This document shows positions 36,883 to 45,202 of a stretch of DNA of 63,258 nucleotides, in pieces. This stretch comes from an uncultured Ruminococcus sp. (GTDB taxonomy: Bacteria; Bacillota; Clostridia; Oscillospirales; Ruminococcaceae). The DNA lies in contig CADAGC010000001.1 in NCBI GenBank assembly GCA_902787365.1, positions 33,100 through 96,357 on the forward strand. The letters are read 5' to 3'. The notes beneath the pieces were generated by a model, which saw nothing but the letters and a program-made list of their open reading frames with translations, was not told the DNA's origin and made no database searches. A program made the position numbers and the translations under genes. Numbering within the stretch: the stretch's first letter is position 1; every line of letters starts with the position of its first letter.

Positions 36883-38400
36883 ATGAGACCAACCTTTTTA
36901 GGCTTTGAAGCCAGCAAAACTGCGCTTTTTGCAAGCCAAAAGGCGCTTGATATCACAGGCAACAACCTTGCCAATATCAACTCGCAGGGCTACACAAGGC
37001 AGCGTGTGGATCAAGTCTCAGTAAACTATATGAATCCCAACACCTCGGCAGGCTATCTGCACAATCAGGTAGCGCTTGCGGGTCAGGGCACCAGCGTTAT
37101 AGGCATAGGCCAGACGAGAGACAAGCTGCTCGACACGGCTTACCGCAACCAGAGCGCTGATGTAGGCGACTACGCCACACGTTCATCTATTATGACTGAT
37201 ATAGAGGACGCACTTCAGGAGTTCGACACGGGGCGTGACGGAAACGGCTACGGCCTGAGAAACGCTGTAAGTGAGCTTTTTGATGCGCTGGAGGATTTCT
37301 CGACTGATGCAGGCAGCCCCACATATGCGGCTGTTACCGCAGATGCATTCGAGAACGTGGTAAGAAGCATTCGTGAGACTACCGAAGCACTTGATGAGCT
37401 GAGCGCAAAGTACAAGGACAGCTTATCTACCGACGTAAACGACGTCAACCTCTATTTCAAGGAGATAGTTGACTACAACAAGAGAATAAAAGACGCCCTC
37501 GTTTCAAACGACTACACCTCGGAGTACGGCCCCAACGAGCTGCTCGATGCACGCAACAAGGTACTCGATGAGCTTTCGGCCTACGGCGAGCTGGGCATAT
37601 CATACAACAAAGACGGCACCATAAACGTATCCCTCGGCGGAAAGACCGCTGTAAAGGGGCTGGAAATGGACGAGCTGATGTATTCGGAGAACACAGACGG
37701 CACAGTTAATGTTCTTTGGAAGAGCGAGGCTGTTCCCGCAGAAACGGGCAAAGGCATACTTATGGCGCAGAAGAATATGCTAAACGGCAGCGGCCTTGAA
37801 CGGCAGAACAACACAGAGACTACCGACAGGGGCATACGCTACTACAAGGAGAAGATAGATTCCTTTGCAGTAAGGTTTGCAGCTATATGCAACACCACTA
37901 TCCCCGACCAGGTAGACGCTGACGGCAACGTGCTCTCCTACAAGAAGCTGATAGGCTGCGAGATGCCTGACGGCGAAGTTTACCCCGATATGCACGTTGA
38001 TGCGAACAATATCTGGATAACCGATGACCTTTCTGAGAGCGCAACTTACCTGCTCAACAAGAACGGCAAGGACATTGACAACACAGGTCTTCTGAACCTG
38101 ACAGCGAAGCTTACAAACTCACAGTTTGAGTTTGACGGGTTCACGGGCACCTTTGAGAATTTCGTTTCCGACTATGTAGTAACACTCGGAAGCGACCTTA
38201 GCTATGTTAACGAGAACTACGAGGCGGCAGTAACGGTAGGCAACAACATCTCCGAGATGCGTGATTCCGTAACGGGCGTATCGGAGACTGAAGAAACTGC
38301 CAATATGCTGATGTATAACCGTGCATTCCAGGCAGCCTCGAGAATGATGACCGTAATGGACGACCTGCTCGATGTCATCATCAATCAGATGGCGGTTTAA
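36883..38400 (+). CDS. flgK: Flagellar hook-associated protein 1
   Basis: A 505-residue junction protein between hook and filament. The N-terminal rod/hook signature is FLGFEASKTALFASQKALDITGNNLANINSQGYTRQR; the C-terminus has VSETEETANMLMYNRAFQAASRMMTVMDDLLDVIINQM. Both terminal helices form the D0 domain. ATG 36883 follows GGAGG by 12 bases. FlgN is the likely chaperone. Confidence 0.96.
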   Translation: MRPTFLGFEASKTALFASQKALDITGNNLANINSQGYTRQRVDQVSVNYMNPNTSAGYLHNQVALAGQGTSVIGIGQTRDKLLDTAYRNQSADVGDYATRSSIMTDIEDALQEFDTGRDGNGYGLRNAVSELFDALEDFSTDAGSPTYAAVTADAFENVVRSIRETTEALDELSAKYKDSLSTDVNDVNLYFKEIVDYNKRIKDALVSNDYTSEYGPNELLDARNKVLDELSAYGELGISYNKDGTINVSLGGKTAVKGLEMDELMYSENTDGTVNVLWKSEAVPAETGKGILMAQKNMLNGSGLERQNNTETTDRGIRYYKEKIDSFAVRFAAICNTTIPDQVDADGNVLSYKKLIGCEMPDGEVYPDMHVDANNIWITDDLSESATYLLNKNGKDIDNTGLLNLTAKLTNSQFEFDGFTGTFENFVSDYVVTLGSDLSYVNENYEAAVTVGNNISEMRDSVTGVSETEETANMLMYNRAFQAASRMMTVMDDLLDVIINQMAV

Positions 38401-38421
38401 AACCGTAAGAGGTGATAATTT

Positions 38422-39471
38422 ATGAGGATAACTTCAAAGCAGATGACCAACACTTATCTGTATAATGCCAATAATACGATGAGCAAGTATGCCGAGCAGT
38501 TTGAAAAGCTCGAAACAGGCAGAGGCTTCACCCGCCTGTCGCAGAACGTTTCAATGGGCAAGAAGGCTCTTCGTGCCCGCACGGCCATTTACCGCAACGA
38601 GCAGTACAAGGCAAACGTTGAGGCAGCAAGAGAACAGATGACGGCGGCAGAGAATGCCCTTATGACCATAAACGAGCAGGTGCAAAACGTATCAGCGCTC
38701 GCAGAAAAGGCCATGAACGGCACCAACACCGACCCGACCTCGAGGGCTATCTTTGAAGAGAGCCTTCAGGAGACAAAGCGTGGGCTTGTTGACAACATGA
38801 ACTCGCTTTATATGGACAAATACATATTAGGCGGCACGAACGGCGAGATGCCCTACACCACCACAGACGACGGACAGCTTCTCTACAACGGCATAAAGGC
38901 CAGCGAGATAACGCACACCGACGGAAAGTTCTTTGATGCAGAGGGCAATCAGGTTGACCTGAGCGGTGACACCTATGTTGACATAGGCCTGGGTCTTCGC
39001 TTAAAGCCCGACGGCGAGAGTTTTGATGAGAACTCGGCTTTCAAGATGAGCTTCCCCGGGCTTGAATGGACAGGCTACGGCACCAGCGAGATGACCTATG
39101 AGGACGCAAGCGGCGTTGAAGTGACCGAGACTGTTTCAAACAATATGTATGACATTCTAACACAGATGCAGAAAGCACTCGAGGCAAACGACACCGAGAG
39201 GCTGGGCGCTCTGCGTGACCACCTTGATGACCAGTTTGAGAACCTGCTTGTGGGTATCGCAAACTTAGGAACACGCTCACAGTTTTTAGAGGCCAAGAGC
39301 GAAAAGCTCGACGACGAGGCCACCGCACTTGAGATAACAAGAGCCAACACCGAGGGCATAAACGACACCGAGGAGATAACCAAGATGCAGGAGTACAACT
39401 ACTCCTGGCTGCTCACGCTGAAATTCGGCAGCCAGATACTCCCGCAGAGCCTTATGGACTACATCAGGTAA
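38422..39471 (+). CDS. flgL: Flagellar hook-associated protein 3
   Basis: A 349-residue FlgL protein; the second junction protein. The flagellin-like N-terminus is RITSKQMTNTYLYNANNTMSKYAEQ...LETGRGFTRLSQ; the C-terminus has RSQFLEAKSEKLDDEATALEI...TKMQEYNYSWLLTLKFGSQILPQSLMDYI. ATG 38422 follows AAGAGGTG, 21 bases after flgK. Repeat R6 separates it from the DUF6470 gene. Confidence 0.95.
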   Translation: MRITSKQMTNTYLYNANNTMSKYAEQFEKLETGRGFTRLSQNVSMGKKALRARTAIYRNEQYKANVEAAREQMTAAENALMTINEQVQNVSALAEKAMNGTNTDPTSRAIFEESLQETKRGLVDNMNSLYMDKYILGGTNGEMPYTTTDDGQLLYNGIKASEITHTDGKFFDAEGNQVDLSGDTYVDIGLGLRLKPDGESFDENSAFKMSFPGLEWTGYGTSEMTYEDASGVEVTETVSNNMYDILTQMQKALEANDTERLGALRDHLDDQFENLLVGIANLGTRSQFLEAKSEKLDDEATALEITRANTEGINDTEEITKMQEYNYSWLLTLKFGSQILPQSLMDYIR

Positions 39472-39487
39472 GGCAAAGCCTTACCTG

Positions 39488-39636
39488 AGTTAACAGTTAA
39501 CAATGAACAGTTAACAGTTAATGTACGCCTTCGGCGCTGGTTTGATAGGACGGTTGCAGCAGTTTTAACAAAGCCCGAACGGGCATATCATCGGCGCAGC
39601 CGATACCATAACTGTTAACTATTAACTGTAAACTGA
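39488..39636. repeat. Heptamer/hairpin element, copy R6 (GTTAACA type)
   Basis: Left heptamers GTTAACA-GTTAACA-ATGAACA-GTTAACA are matched by right ACTGTTA-ACTATTA-ACTGTAA. Inside are TACGCC-TTC-GGCG, GCCCGAACGGGC and ATCGGC-GCA-GCCGAT hairpins. It sits inside the flagellar operon. Confidence 0.8.
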
Positions 39637-39659
39637 AATATGGAGGGAGGAATGAAGAT

Positions 39660-40226
39660 ATGTCGCTGCTTAAGATCACAACTACGCCTATCGAGTATGA
39701 GATAAAGATAGAGCGTGCGAAGCTGCGTGCCAAGGAGCAGGACGTAGCTGAAATAAAAAGAGCCCAGGCGGCGCAGATAAGAAAACAGCAAAGCGCCGAA
39801 TACAAGACTGATCCTTCTATCGTTAAGGAGGCGCAGAGAGGTGCCCAGAACAGCGAGAGCTTCAAGCACTTAGCAAGAGCAAGGGTCAATCAGACAGGTG
39901 TACGAAGCACCACCTCTGCCGAGATAACCAAGTTCTCGGGGCAGAGCATAACCAGCGACGACCAGCTTCAGGCAAACACTAACAGTTTTGACAACGTGTT
40001 TACCTCTGTGCTGCACTTTGCTGACTATGACAGCACGGATTTCGTTACGAAGTTTGACCTGTCGTCACTTATCAACACTCAGGCAAGGAGTGAGTGGGAT
40101 CAGACATGGAACACGTCAAGGCGGGAAATGGAATTCGTTCCCGGGCGCTTCCAGATGGAGATCACACAGTACCCGAAGGTAACGATAGAATACCTCGGCG
40201 ACCAGCCCGTAGAAACGGGTGAGTAA
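39660..40226 (+). CDS. DUF6470 flagellar-operon protein (YviE-like)
   Basis: A 188-residue protein between flgL and fliW, the place of yviE in Bacillus subtilis. Traits are the N-terminal LLKITTTPIEYEIKIERAKLR, a charged helix, and the C-terminal FVPGRFQMEITQYPKVTIEYLGDQPV, all as in DUF6470. Function is unknown. ATG 39660 follows GGAGG by nine bases. Confidence 0.82.
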   Translation: MSLLKITTTPIEYEIKIERAKLRAKEQDVAEIKRAQAAQIRKQQSAEYKTDPSIVKEAQRGAQNSESFKHLARARVNQTGVRSTTSAEITKFSGQSITSDDQLQANTNSFDNVFTSVLHFADYDSTDFVTKFDLSSLINTQARSEWDQTWNTSRREMEFVPGRFQMEITQYPKVTIEYLGDQPVETGE

Positions 40227-40234
40227 ATCAGTTT

Positions 40235-40262
40235 AAAAAGGCACCTTTTGCAGGCCTTTTTG
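40235..40262 (+). terminator. Terminator-like hairpin after DUF6470 gene
   Basis: AAAAAGG pairs with CCTTTTT around CACCTTTTGCAGG. It may attenuate transcription before fliW. Confidence 0.5.
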
Positions 40263-40341
40263 TAAGCTGTCATGCGCACGGCGGACTTGCATTGGGAGAG
40301 GTGAAAGTGCCCTTAAAAAAATCAGAAAGAAGGGTTTTTGT

Positions 40342-40758
40342 ATGCAGGTAGAAACCAGAGATTTTGGCTTGGCGGAGATAGACGAGAAGGACGTTGTCAC
40401 TTTTGTTAAGCCCATACTTGGCTTTGAGGAGTACACGCAGTTTGTTATGATCATGGATCAGGACATTCAGGGATTTGCGTGGCTTCAGAGCGTTGAAGAA
40501 AAGGAGCTTTGCTTCATTATCGCAAATGCGGCGCTTATTGACGGCTATTCACCCGCCGTTGACAAGGAAACTATTGAAGCGCTCGGCGGCGAGTACACCG
40601 AGATGTGGCTCATGGCATCTATCAAGGAGGAAACTATTAAGACTACTGTAAACCTCAAGAGCCCGCTTCTTTTCAATATGAACAACTTCACAGCGGCACA
40701 GGCCGTAAGCGAAGACGACCTTCCCTTCCGCTTTGCACTTTTCGGGTCAAAGGAGTAG
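40342..40758 (+). CDS. fliW: Flagellar assembly factor FliW
   Basis: A 138-residue FliW protein that binds flagellin and CsrA. Motifs are ETRDFGLAEIDEKDVVTFVKPILGFE at the start, FAWLQSVEEKELCFIIANA, and PLLFNMNNFTAAQAV. FliW sequesters CsrA when flagellin is low. csrA lies 9 bases downstream. Confidence 0.95.
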   Translation: MQVETRDFGLAEIDEKDVVTFVKPILGFEEYTQFVMIMDQDIQGFAWLQSVEEKELCFIIANAALIDGYSPAVDKETIEALGGEYTEMWLMASIKEETIKTTVNLKSPLLFNMNNFTAAQAVSEDDLPFRFALFGSKE

Positions 40759-40767
40759 TGAGTCAAG

Positions 40768-40992
40768 ATGCTTAGTCTAACAAGAAAAAAAGGCGAGTCT
40801 GTCATTATCGGCGATGACATTGAGATAGTCGTAGTCGATGTGAGCGGAGATAAGGTCAGGCTGGGCATCAAAGCCCCCGACAACATATCGGTGCTCAGGG
40901 CTGAGCTGAAGCAGACTGCACAGCAGAACAAGGATTCAGCGGCGGGCAGCATGACCCCCGACGCCCTTGCACAGCTTCTTGGCAAGAAATAA
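40768..40992 (+). CDS. csrA: Carbon storage regulator CsrA
   Basis: A 74-residue RNA-binding repressor. It has MLSLTRKKGESVIIGDDIEI, VSGDKVRLGIKAP and ISVLRAEL; the Arg in VRLGIKAP binds GGA motifs in target mRNAs. In Bacillus CsrA controls flagellin translation, countered by FliW. Flagellin itself is not in this window. Confidence 0.96.
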   Translation: MLSLTRKKGESVIIGDDIEIVVVDVSGDKVRLGIKAPDNISVLRAELKQTAQQNKDSAAGSMTPDALAQLLGKK

Positions 40993-41012
40993 TGCCTTTT
41001 ATAAGAACATAA

Positions 41013-41046
41013 TAAGAGGTAAGAGTTGTCAGAACTCTTACCTCTT
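41013..41046. terminator. Hairpin between csrA and the PilZ-like gene
   Basis: A long near-perfect stem, AGAGGTAAGAGTT with AACTCTTACCTCT, loop GTCAG. The T run is weak. The stem resembles GTAAGA-type heptamers, so it could be a degenerate end of the dispersed element. Confidence 0.55.
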
Positions 41047-41084
41047 ACAAATAATATGAACTAAAATGACTGTTGGGAACTGAG

Positions 41085-41702
41085 TTATTTAAGGCTTTTT
41101 GCAAGCCGCTCGATAGTGCAGGCACGTATGAAGCGCATATACTCGCTGTAGCTGCGCTTTTCTATCTTCACTATTTTATAGATATAGCGTGTCTTTTTGC
41201 TGCCCTTGCCAAAGAGCATACCGTCGCCCGAATACTTGAGCTTGACGGTGGTTTCGTCATAGAACATCGGCTCGGTTATCACCAGCTCTATAGTCTGGTC
41301 GCCACGCTCGGGGTAGACCTCGCCCGTGAGCACCATAGTCTTTGCAGAGCAGGCAACTATCGTGCAGTAGGTGTGCTTTCTGCCCGAGAACAGCCCCTTT
41401 GATATCTTCTCGGCATCGACCAGCACGGGAACTTCGCAAAGGCGCTCGGCGTTTTTAAAGAGCGCAAGGGTTATGGGCTGAACACGCATAAAGCGCTTTG
41501 ACGAGAGATAGACAGAGCCTGTGACCTTTAAAAACGGTATGCCGCCTATCTTGGTGACGACAGTCACCTCAGAGCCGAAGTGCAGTATAGGCACAAAATC
41601 GCTGCGGAATGCGCAGGAACGGTCTGAAAGAGAGATATCGGCGATACCCTTGACAGTCACCTTATCAAAATACAAAACAGCTTCAAGGTGGGATAGATTC
41701 AT
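41085..41702 (-). CDS. PilZ-like domain protein
   Basis: A 205-residue soluble protein starting MNLSHLEAVLYFDKVTVKG after AAGGAGTG. Its N-terminal half is beta-rich. The C-terminal portion (GDQTIELVI..., TRYIYKIVKIEKRSYSEYMRFIRACTIERL) has the final helix pattern of YcgR-like PilZ proteins, which bind c-di-GMP and brake motors. The N-terminal RxxxR motif is not clear. Location between csrA and the fliD operon supports a motility role. The assignment is tentative. Confidence 0.55.
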   Translation of the reverse strand: MNLSHLEAVLYFDKVTVKGIADISLSDRSCAFRSDFVPILHFGSEVTVVTKIGGIPFLKVTGSVYLSSKRFMRVQPITLALFKNAERLCEVPVLVDAEKISKGLFSGRKHTYCTIVACSAKTMVLTGEVYPERGDQTIELVITEPMFYDETTVKLKYSGDGMLFGKGSKKTRYIYKIVKIEKRSYSEYMRFIRACTIERLAKSLK

Positions 41703-41796
41703 TTAGTCGTCACTCCTTGCAGTAAAGAATATTTTATCAAGAACATTATAACATATCAGGTTTATTTTTTCAAGTGTGTTTTTTGGAGAGAGCGTA

Positions 41797-42285
41797 ATGG
41801 AAAAAATATATGAAACGAAAATAATCGAGCTGCTCGACAACATAAAGGAAAAACTCCTTATCTTCGAGCAGGAAACGATAGATATAATGAGCTGTGACCT
41901 TGACGACATTGAGGAACACAGCGAAAACCGTGTCAAGATAACCCACCAGCTCGACAAGATATTCGACCACATTGAGCTTTTATGCTCAGAAATGGAAGAG
42001 GACGGCGACAGGGTAAGGCGGATAATAAAATCGAGCCGTGACCTGACCGAAGTAGCCCCCGACGAAGAGGCTATCTATTTCAAGATGCAGGAGATAGGCT
42101 CGCTGATAAACCGCATAAAGGACAGCGACATTCAGGCGATAGACCGCATTGACCGTGAGAAGGATTCTCTGCTCGGGCAGATAAAGGCCGAGAACACGGG
42201 TGCGGGCGCAAAGGCCGCAAAGTTTATGGTAGGCACAAATGACGGGAGTCAGAAATACGTCGGCATGGGCGGAAAGCTGGTGTAG
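41797..42285 (+). CDS. FliT/FlgN-like helical protein (flagellar chaperone candidate)
   Basis: A 162-residue, almost wholly helical, acidic protein (MEKIYETKIIELLDNIKEKL...). ATG 41797 follows TTGGAGAG. It resembles flagellar export chaperones in size, and the gene lies before fliD, where FliT-like proteins occur. The C-terminal tail (GAGAKAAKFMVGTNDGSQKYVGMGGKLV) is polar. No clear domain match can be made by eye. Confidence 0.6.
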   Translation: MEKIYETKIIELLDNIKEKLLIFEQETIDIMSCDLDDIEEHSENRVKITHQLDKIFDHIELLCSEMEEDGDRVRRIIKSSRDLTEVAPDEEAIYFKMQEIGSLINRIKDSDIQAIDRIDREKDSLLGQIKAENTGAGAKAAKFMVGTNDGSQKYVGMGGKLV

Positions 42286-42336
42286 CACCGCCGCATTAAA
42301 TGTGAATTGTTATTGTAATTTTTTCAAAAAGGCTAT

Positions 42337-42362
42337 TTAATTTAAAAAACATCAGCCGATGT
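42337..42362 (+). promoter_or_regulatory. Sigma-28 type promoter of fliD
   Basis: TTAA (42337-42340) and GCCGATGT (42355-42362), spacer 14, the same layout as at flgM. Confidence 0.7.
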
Positions 42363-42426
42363 ATATTACAAGGATAATAGCCTCTTTATGAGGATAAGTG
42401 TTTTAAACTTTAACGAAAGGGTGATA

Positions 42427-44601
42427 ATGATGAAAGTTTCAGCGGATAATAATTCTACCTCGACCAATTATTCGTATTCGAGCTCGGGACTTTCAGGCCT
42501 TGCTTCGGGCGTCGATACCGAAAGTATGGTAAAATCTATGCTGTCGGGTATTCAGACGAAGATCGACACCCAGAATCAGAAGAAAACTCAGCTTGAATGG
42601 AAGCAGGACGCATACAGAGATGTTATATCAAAGATAAATTCTTTCCAGAGCAAGTTCCTTGATATCTCATCAAGTTCGAGCCTGCGTCTTACCTCTACCT
42701 ACAGCAAGATGAACACCGAGTCGTCAAGCTCGGCTGTAAAGATAATAAGCGCATCATCGGGTGCTACCGAGGAAATGGAGATCCAGGTAGCTCAGCTTGC
42801 TACTGCCACAAAGATGACAACGGGCAGGATAGGCCAGGGCGCTATAAGTGCGTCTGACGACATCACAGCGAGCCTTGAATCGTATTTCTCGACACCCACG
42901 CAGAACATCTCCTTTAAAATGGGTGAGCAGACTGTTGAATTCAACCTCACCGACGAGATGAACAAGATCGATGGCGAATACAGCGTTGACAAAATGGTTG
43001 AGAACATCAACCAGAAGCTTGCCAATAAGGGTATGACGGGTGTTAGCCTTACTCTTGAGGACGGCAAGATAAAGGTGCAGTCGGAGCAGAGCGACTATGA
43101 TGTTGAGATAGGCGGCTCGTCGAATGCTCTGTCTACTCTTGGCCTTAAGGCTATGACTCTGAGCAACAAGAACAGCTATTCCTACGAATCAAAGACAGAA
43201 GCAGACGCTACAAAGCTTTCTGCAACGCCCCCTGAGAGTGCAAAGGTAACATTTACCCTTGACGGCAGAAGCACCAACATAACCATAACAAACGGCACCA
43301 AGGAGGAAGTGCTTGACAGCCTGAGATCAGGCCTTAAGAGCGCATTCGGCAACAACGTGACCGTTGATGATGAGGGCAACATCTCGGCAAGGAACGGCCA
43401 GACGCTGAGCGTTTCGGGCGACAGCAAAGCTATAGGCATTGATGCGGGCGCCTGCACAAGGCTCACCACCTCGACCAAGCTTTCAGCACTTGGTATGGAG
43501 AGCTATGACTTCACGGTAAACGGCCAGACCTTTGAGTTTACGGAAGACAGCACGATAGCTGATGTATTGAAGAAAGTAAACGCTTCCGATGCGGGCGTGA
43601 AGATGAGCTACAACTCTTTGAGCGACAGCTTCACTCTTGAAAGCGCACAGACGGGCGAGGGCTTTGAGATAAACGTTTCGGGCGGCTTTGCTGACAGGTT
43701 CTTAAGCGGGGCTACAACCACCGCAGGCCAGAATGCGATAGTAAACATTGACGGCGTAACTGTTGAGAGAATGTCAAACAACATAACCGCCAACGGCATA
43801 ACATTCCAGGCAAAGGCTGTTACGGGCGATTACTTTAACGGCGGTGTGCTTCAGACGGGCGCAGACGGCAAGCTTCAGGCGGCCGCAGGCACCGAGGACA
43901 AGGCGGCAACACTTAGCGCTACAAGAGACACCGACACGGTAGTCAAGAACATAAAGGAATTTGTTGACGAATACAACAAGCTGATAGAAGACCTCAACAA
44001 GCTGACCCACGAGAGCAAGTCCTACAAGGACTACAAGCCCCTCACCGACGCTCAGAAAGAAGAGATGAGCGAGAGCGAGATAAAGAAGTGGGAAGAAAAA
44101 TCCAAGACGGGTCTTTTAAGCGGCGACAGCGACATCAACTCGTTCCTCACCAATATGAGAAAGGTGCTCTATTCAAAGGCTGACAACGGCTTCACACTCT
44201 CGATGTTCGGTATCGACTCATCAAGCGAGTGGAAGGACTACGGCAAGCTTGAAATAGACGAGGATAAGCTCAGAAAGGCGATAGAGGAGCACGGCGATGA
44301 TGTTGTGAGCACATTCACAAACGTTGCCACCAAGCTCAACACCGCCTGCAAGAACGCCGCAGGCACATCACTTGCAGCACCCGGCACGCTTGTAAAGATA
44401 GCAGGTGTCAAGGGCAAGGTAAGCGAGCAGACCAGCCAGATGAAGAAGCAGATGGACACGATAAACGAGTACATCAAGAGATTGCAGACCAAGTATGATT
44501 CCAACAAGAACAAGTACTGGAAGCAGTTCAACTCAATGGAAACGGCGCTTGCAAACATGAACTCAACAAGCTCATACCTCGGCCAGATGATGGGCTTCTA
44601 A
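42427..44601 (+). CDS. fliD: Flagellar filament cap protein FliD
   Basis: A 724-residue hook-associated protein 2. ATG 42427 follows AAAGGGTG; the frame is open for 13 codons more. N-terminal SGLASGVDTESMVKSMLSGIQTKIDTQNQKKTQLEWKQDAYRDV is the FliD signature; then ISASSGATEEMEIQVAQLATA. C-terminal FVDEYNKLIEDLNKLT and the coiled coil (MKKQMDTINEYIKRLQTKYD, YWKQFNSMETALANMNSTSSYLGQMMG) close it. It caps the filament tip and promotes flagellin folding. fliS follows at 40 bases. Confidence 0.96.
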   Translation: MMKVSADNNSTSTNYSYSSSGLSGLASGVDTESMVKSMLSGIQTKIDTQNQKKTQLEWKQDAYRDVISKINSFQSKFLDISSSSSLRLTSTYSKMNTESSSSAVKIISASSGATEEMEIQVAQLATATKMTTGRIGQGAISASDDITASLESYFSTPTQNISFKMGEQTVEFNLTDEMNKIDGEYSVDKMVENINQKLANKGMTGVSLTLEDGKIKVQSEQSDYDVEIGGSSNALSTLGLKAMTLSNKNSYSYESKTEADATKLSATPPESAKVTFTLDGRSTNITITNGTKEEVLDSLRSGLKSAFGNNVTVDDEGNISARNGQTLSVSGDSKAIGIDAGACTRLTTSTKLSALGMESYDFTVNGQTFEFTEDSTIADVLKKVNASDAGVKMSYNSLSDSFTLESAQTGEGFEINVSGGFADRFLSGATTTAGQNAIVNIDGVTVERMSNNITANGITFQAKAVTGDYFNGGVLQTGADGKLQAAAGTEDKAATLSATRDTDTVVKNIKEFVDEYNKLIEDLNKLTHESKSYKDYKPLTDAQKEEMSESEIKKWEEKSKTGLLSGDSDINSFLTNMRKVLYSKADNGFTLSMFGIDSSSEWKDYGKLEIDEDKLRKAIEEHGDDVVSTFTNVATKLNTACKNAAGTSLAAPGTLVKIAGVKGKVSEQTSQMKKQMDTINEYIKRLQTKYDSNKNKYWKQFNSMETALANMNSTSSYLGQMMGF

Positions 44602-44641
44602 GGCAAAGAATAATACTATAAAAAAGGGAAGTGTTTGATAA

Positions 44642-45070
44642 ATGGCAGATAACCCTTACAAGAAGTACCGTGAACAGTCGATAAACACGATGACGCAGGG
44701 CGAAATGCTGGTACTGCTCTTTGAAACGTGTGTTAAAAGGCTCAACGAGGGCGTTATATACATCGAGGAGAAGAACTACGCCAAGGCAAACGAGAGCCTG
44801 CAAAAGGCCGAGCGCATAATCAGATACCTTGACAGCACGCTTGATATGCAGTATGAGATATCTATGGACTATGCAAGGCTGTATGATTACTTTATATGGC
44901 GCATCACCACAGGCAATATCCACAAGGATATAAGCATGATAAAAGAAGTGATACCCATGATATCCGACCTCGGCAAGACTTTCAAGGAAGCCGACAGGAT
45001 AGCAAGGCAGCAGCAGTTCGGCGGCGCAGACACAGCCGAAGCCCCCACCGTTCCGGCAGCACCGGTGTGA
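44642..45070 (+). CDS. fliS: Flagellin chaperone FliS
   Basis: A 142-residue FliS. NPYKKYREQSINTMTQGEMLVLLFETCVKRL is the typical N-terminus, then LDMQYEISMDYARLYDYFIWRIT, also conserved. It binds flagellin C-termini before export. The extra Ala/Pro C-terminal tail is variable. Terminator and repeat R7 follow. Confidence 0.95.
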   Translation: MADNPYKKYREQSINTMTQGEMLVLLFETCVKRLNEGVIYIEEKNYAKANESLQKAERIIRYLDSTLDMQYEISMDYARLYDYFIWRITTGNIHKDISMIKEVIPMISDLGKTFKEADRIARQQQFGGADTAEAPTVPAAPV

Positions 45071-45073
45071 ATT

Positions 45074-45202
45074 CAGTTAACAGGTGCGGCACTATAAAAA
45101 TAACAAGACCCCGAGGCTTACAAAAAAGCTTCGGGGTCATATTTTTTATATTCGTCCGCCGCAGGCGGACTCCTTAATTATGCATTATGCATTATGCATT
45201 AT
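45074..45202. repeat. Heptamer/hairpin element, copy R7 (hybrid, contains terminator)
   Basis: The left remnant (AGTTAACAGGTGCGGCAC) is followed by a terminator hairpin. The right end has GTCCGCC-GCA-GGCGGAC and the ATTATGC array, which overlaps the asnB-like stop codon. Confidence 0.65.
45107..45148 (+). terminator. Terminator of fliD-fliS, within R7
   Basis: GACCCCGA...GCTT pairs with AAGC..TCGGGGTC, followed by ATATTTTTT. Confidence 0.85.
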
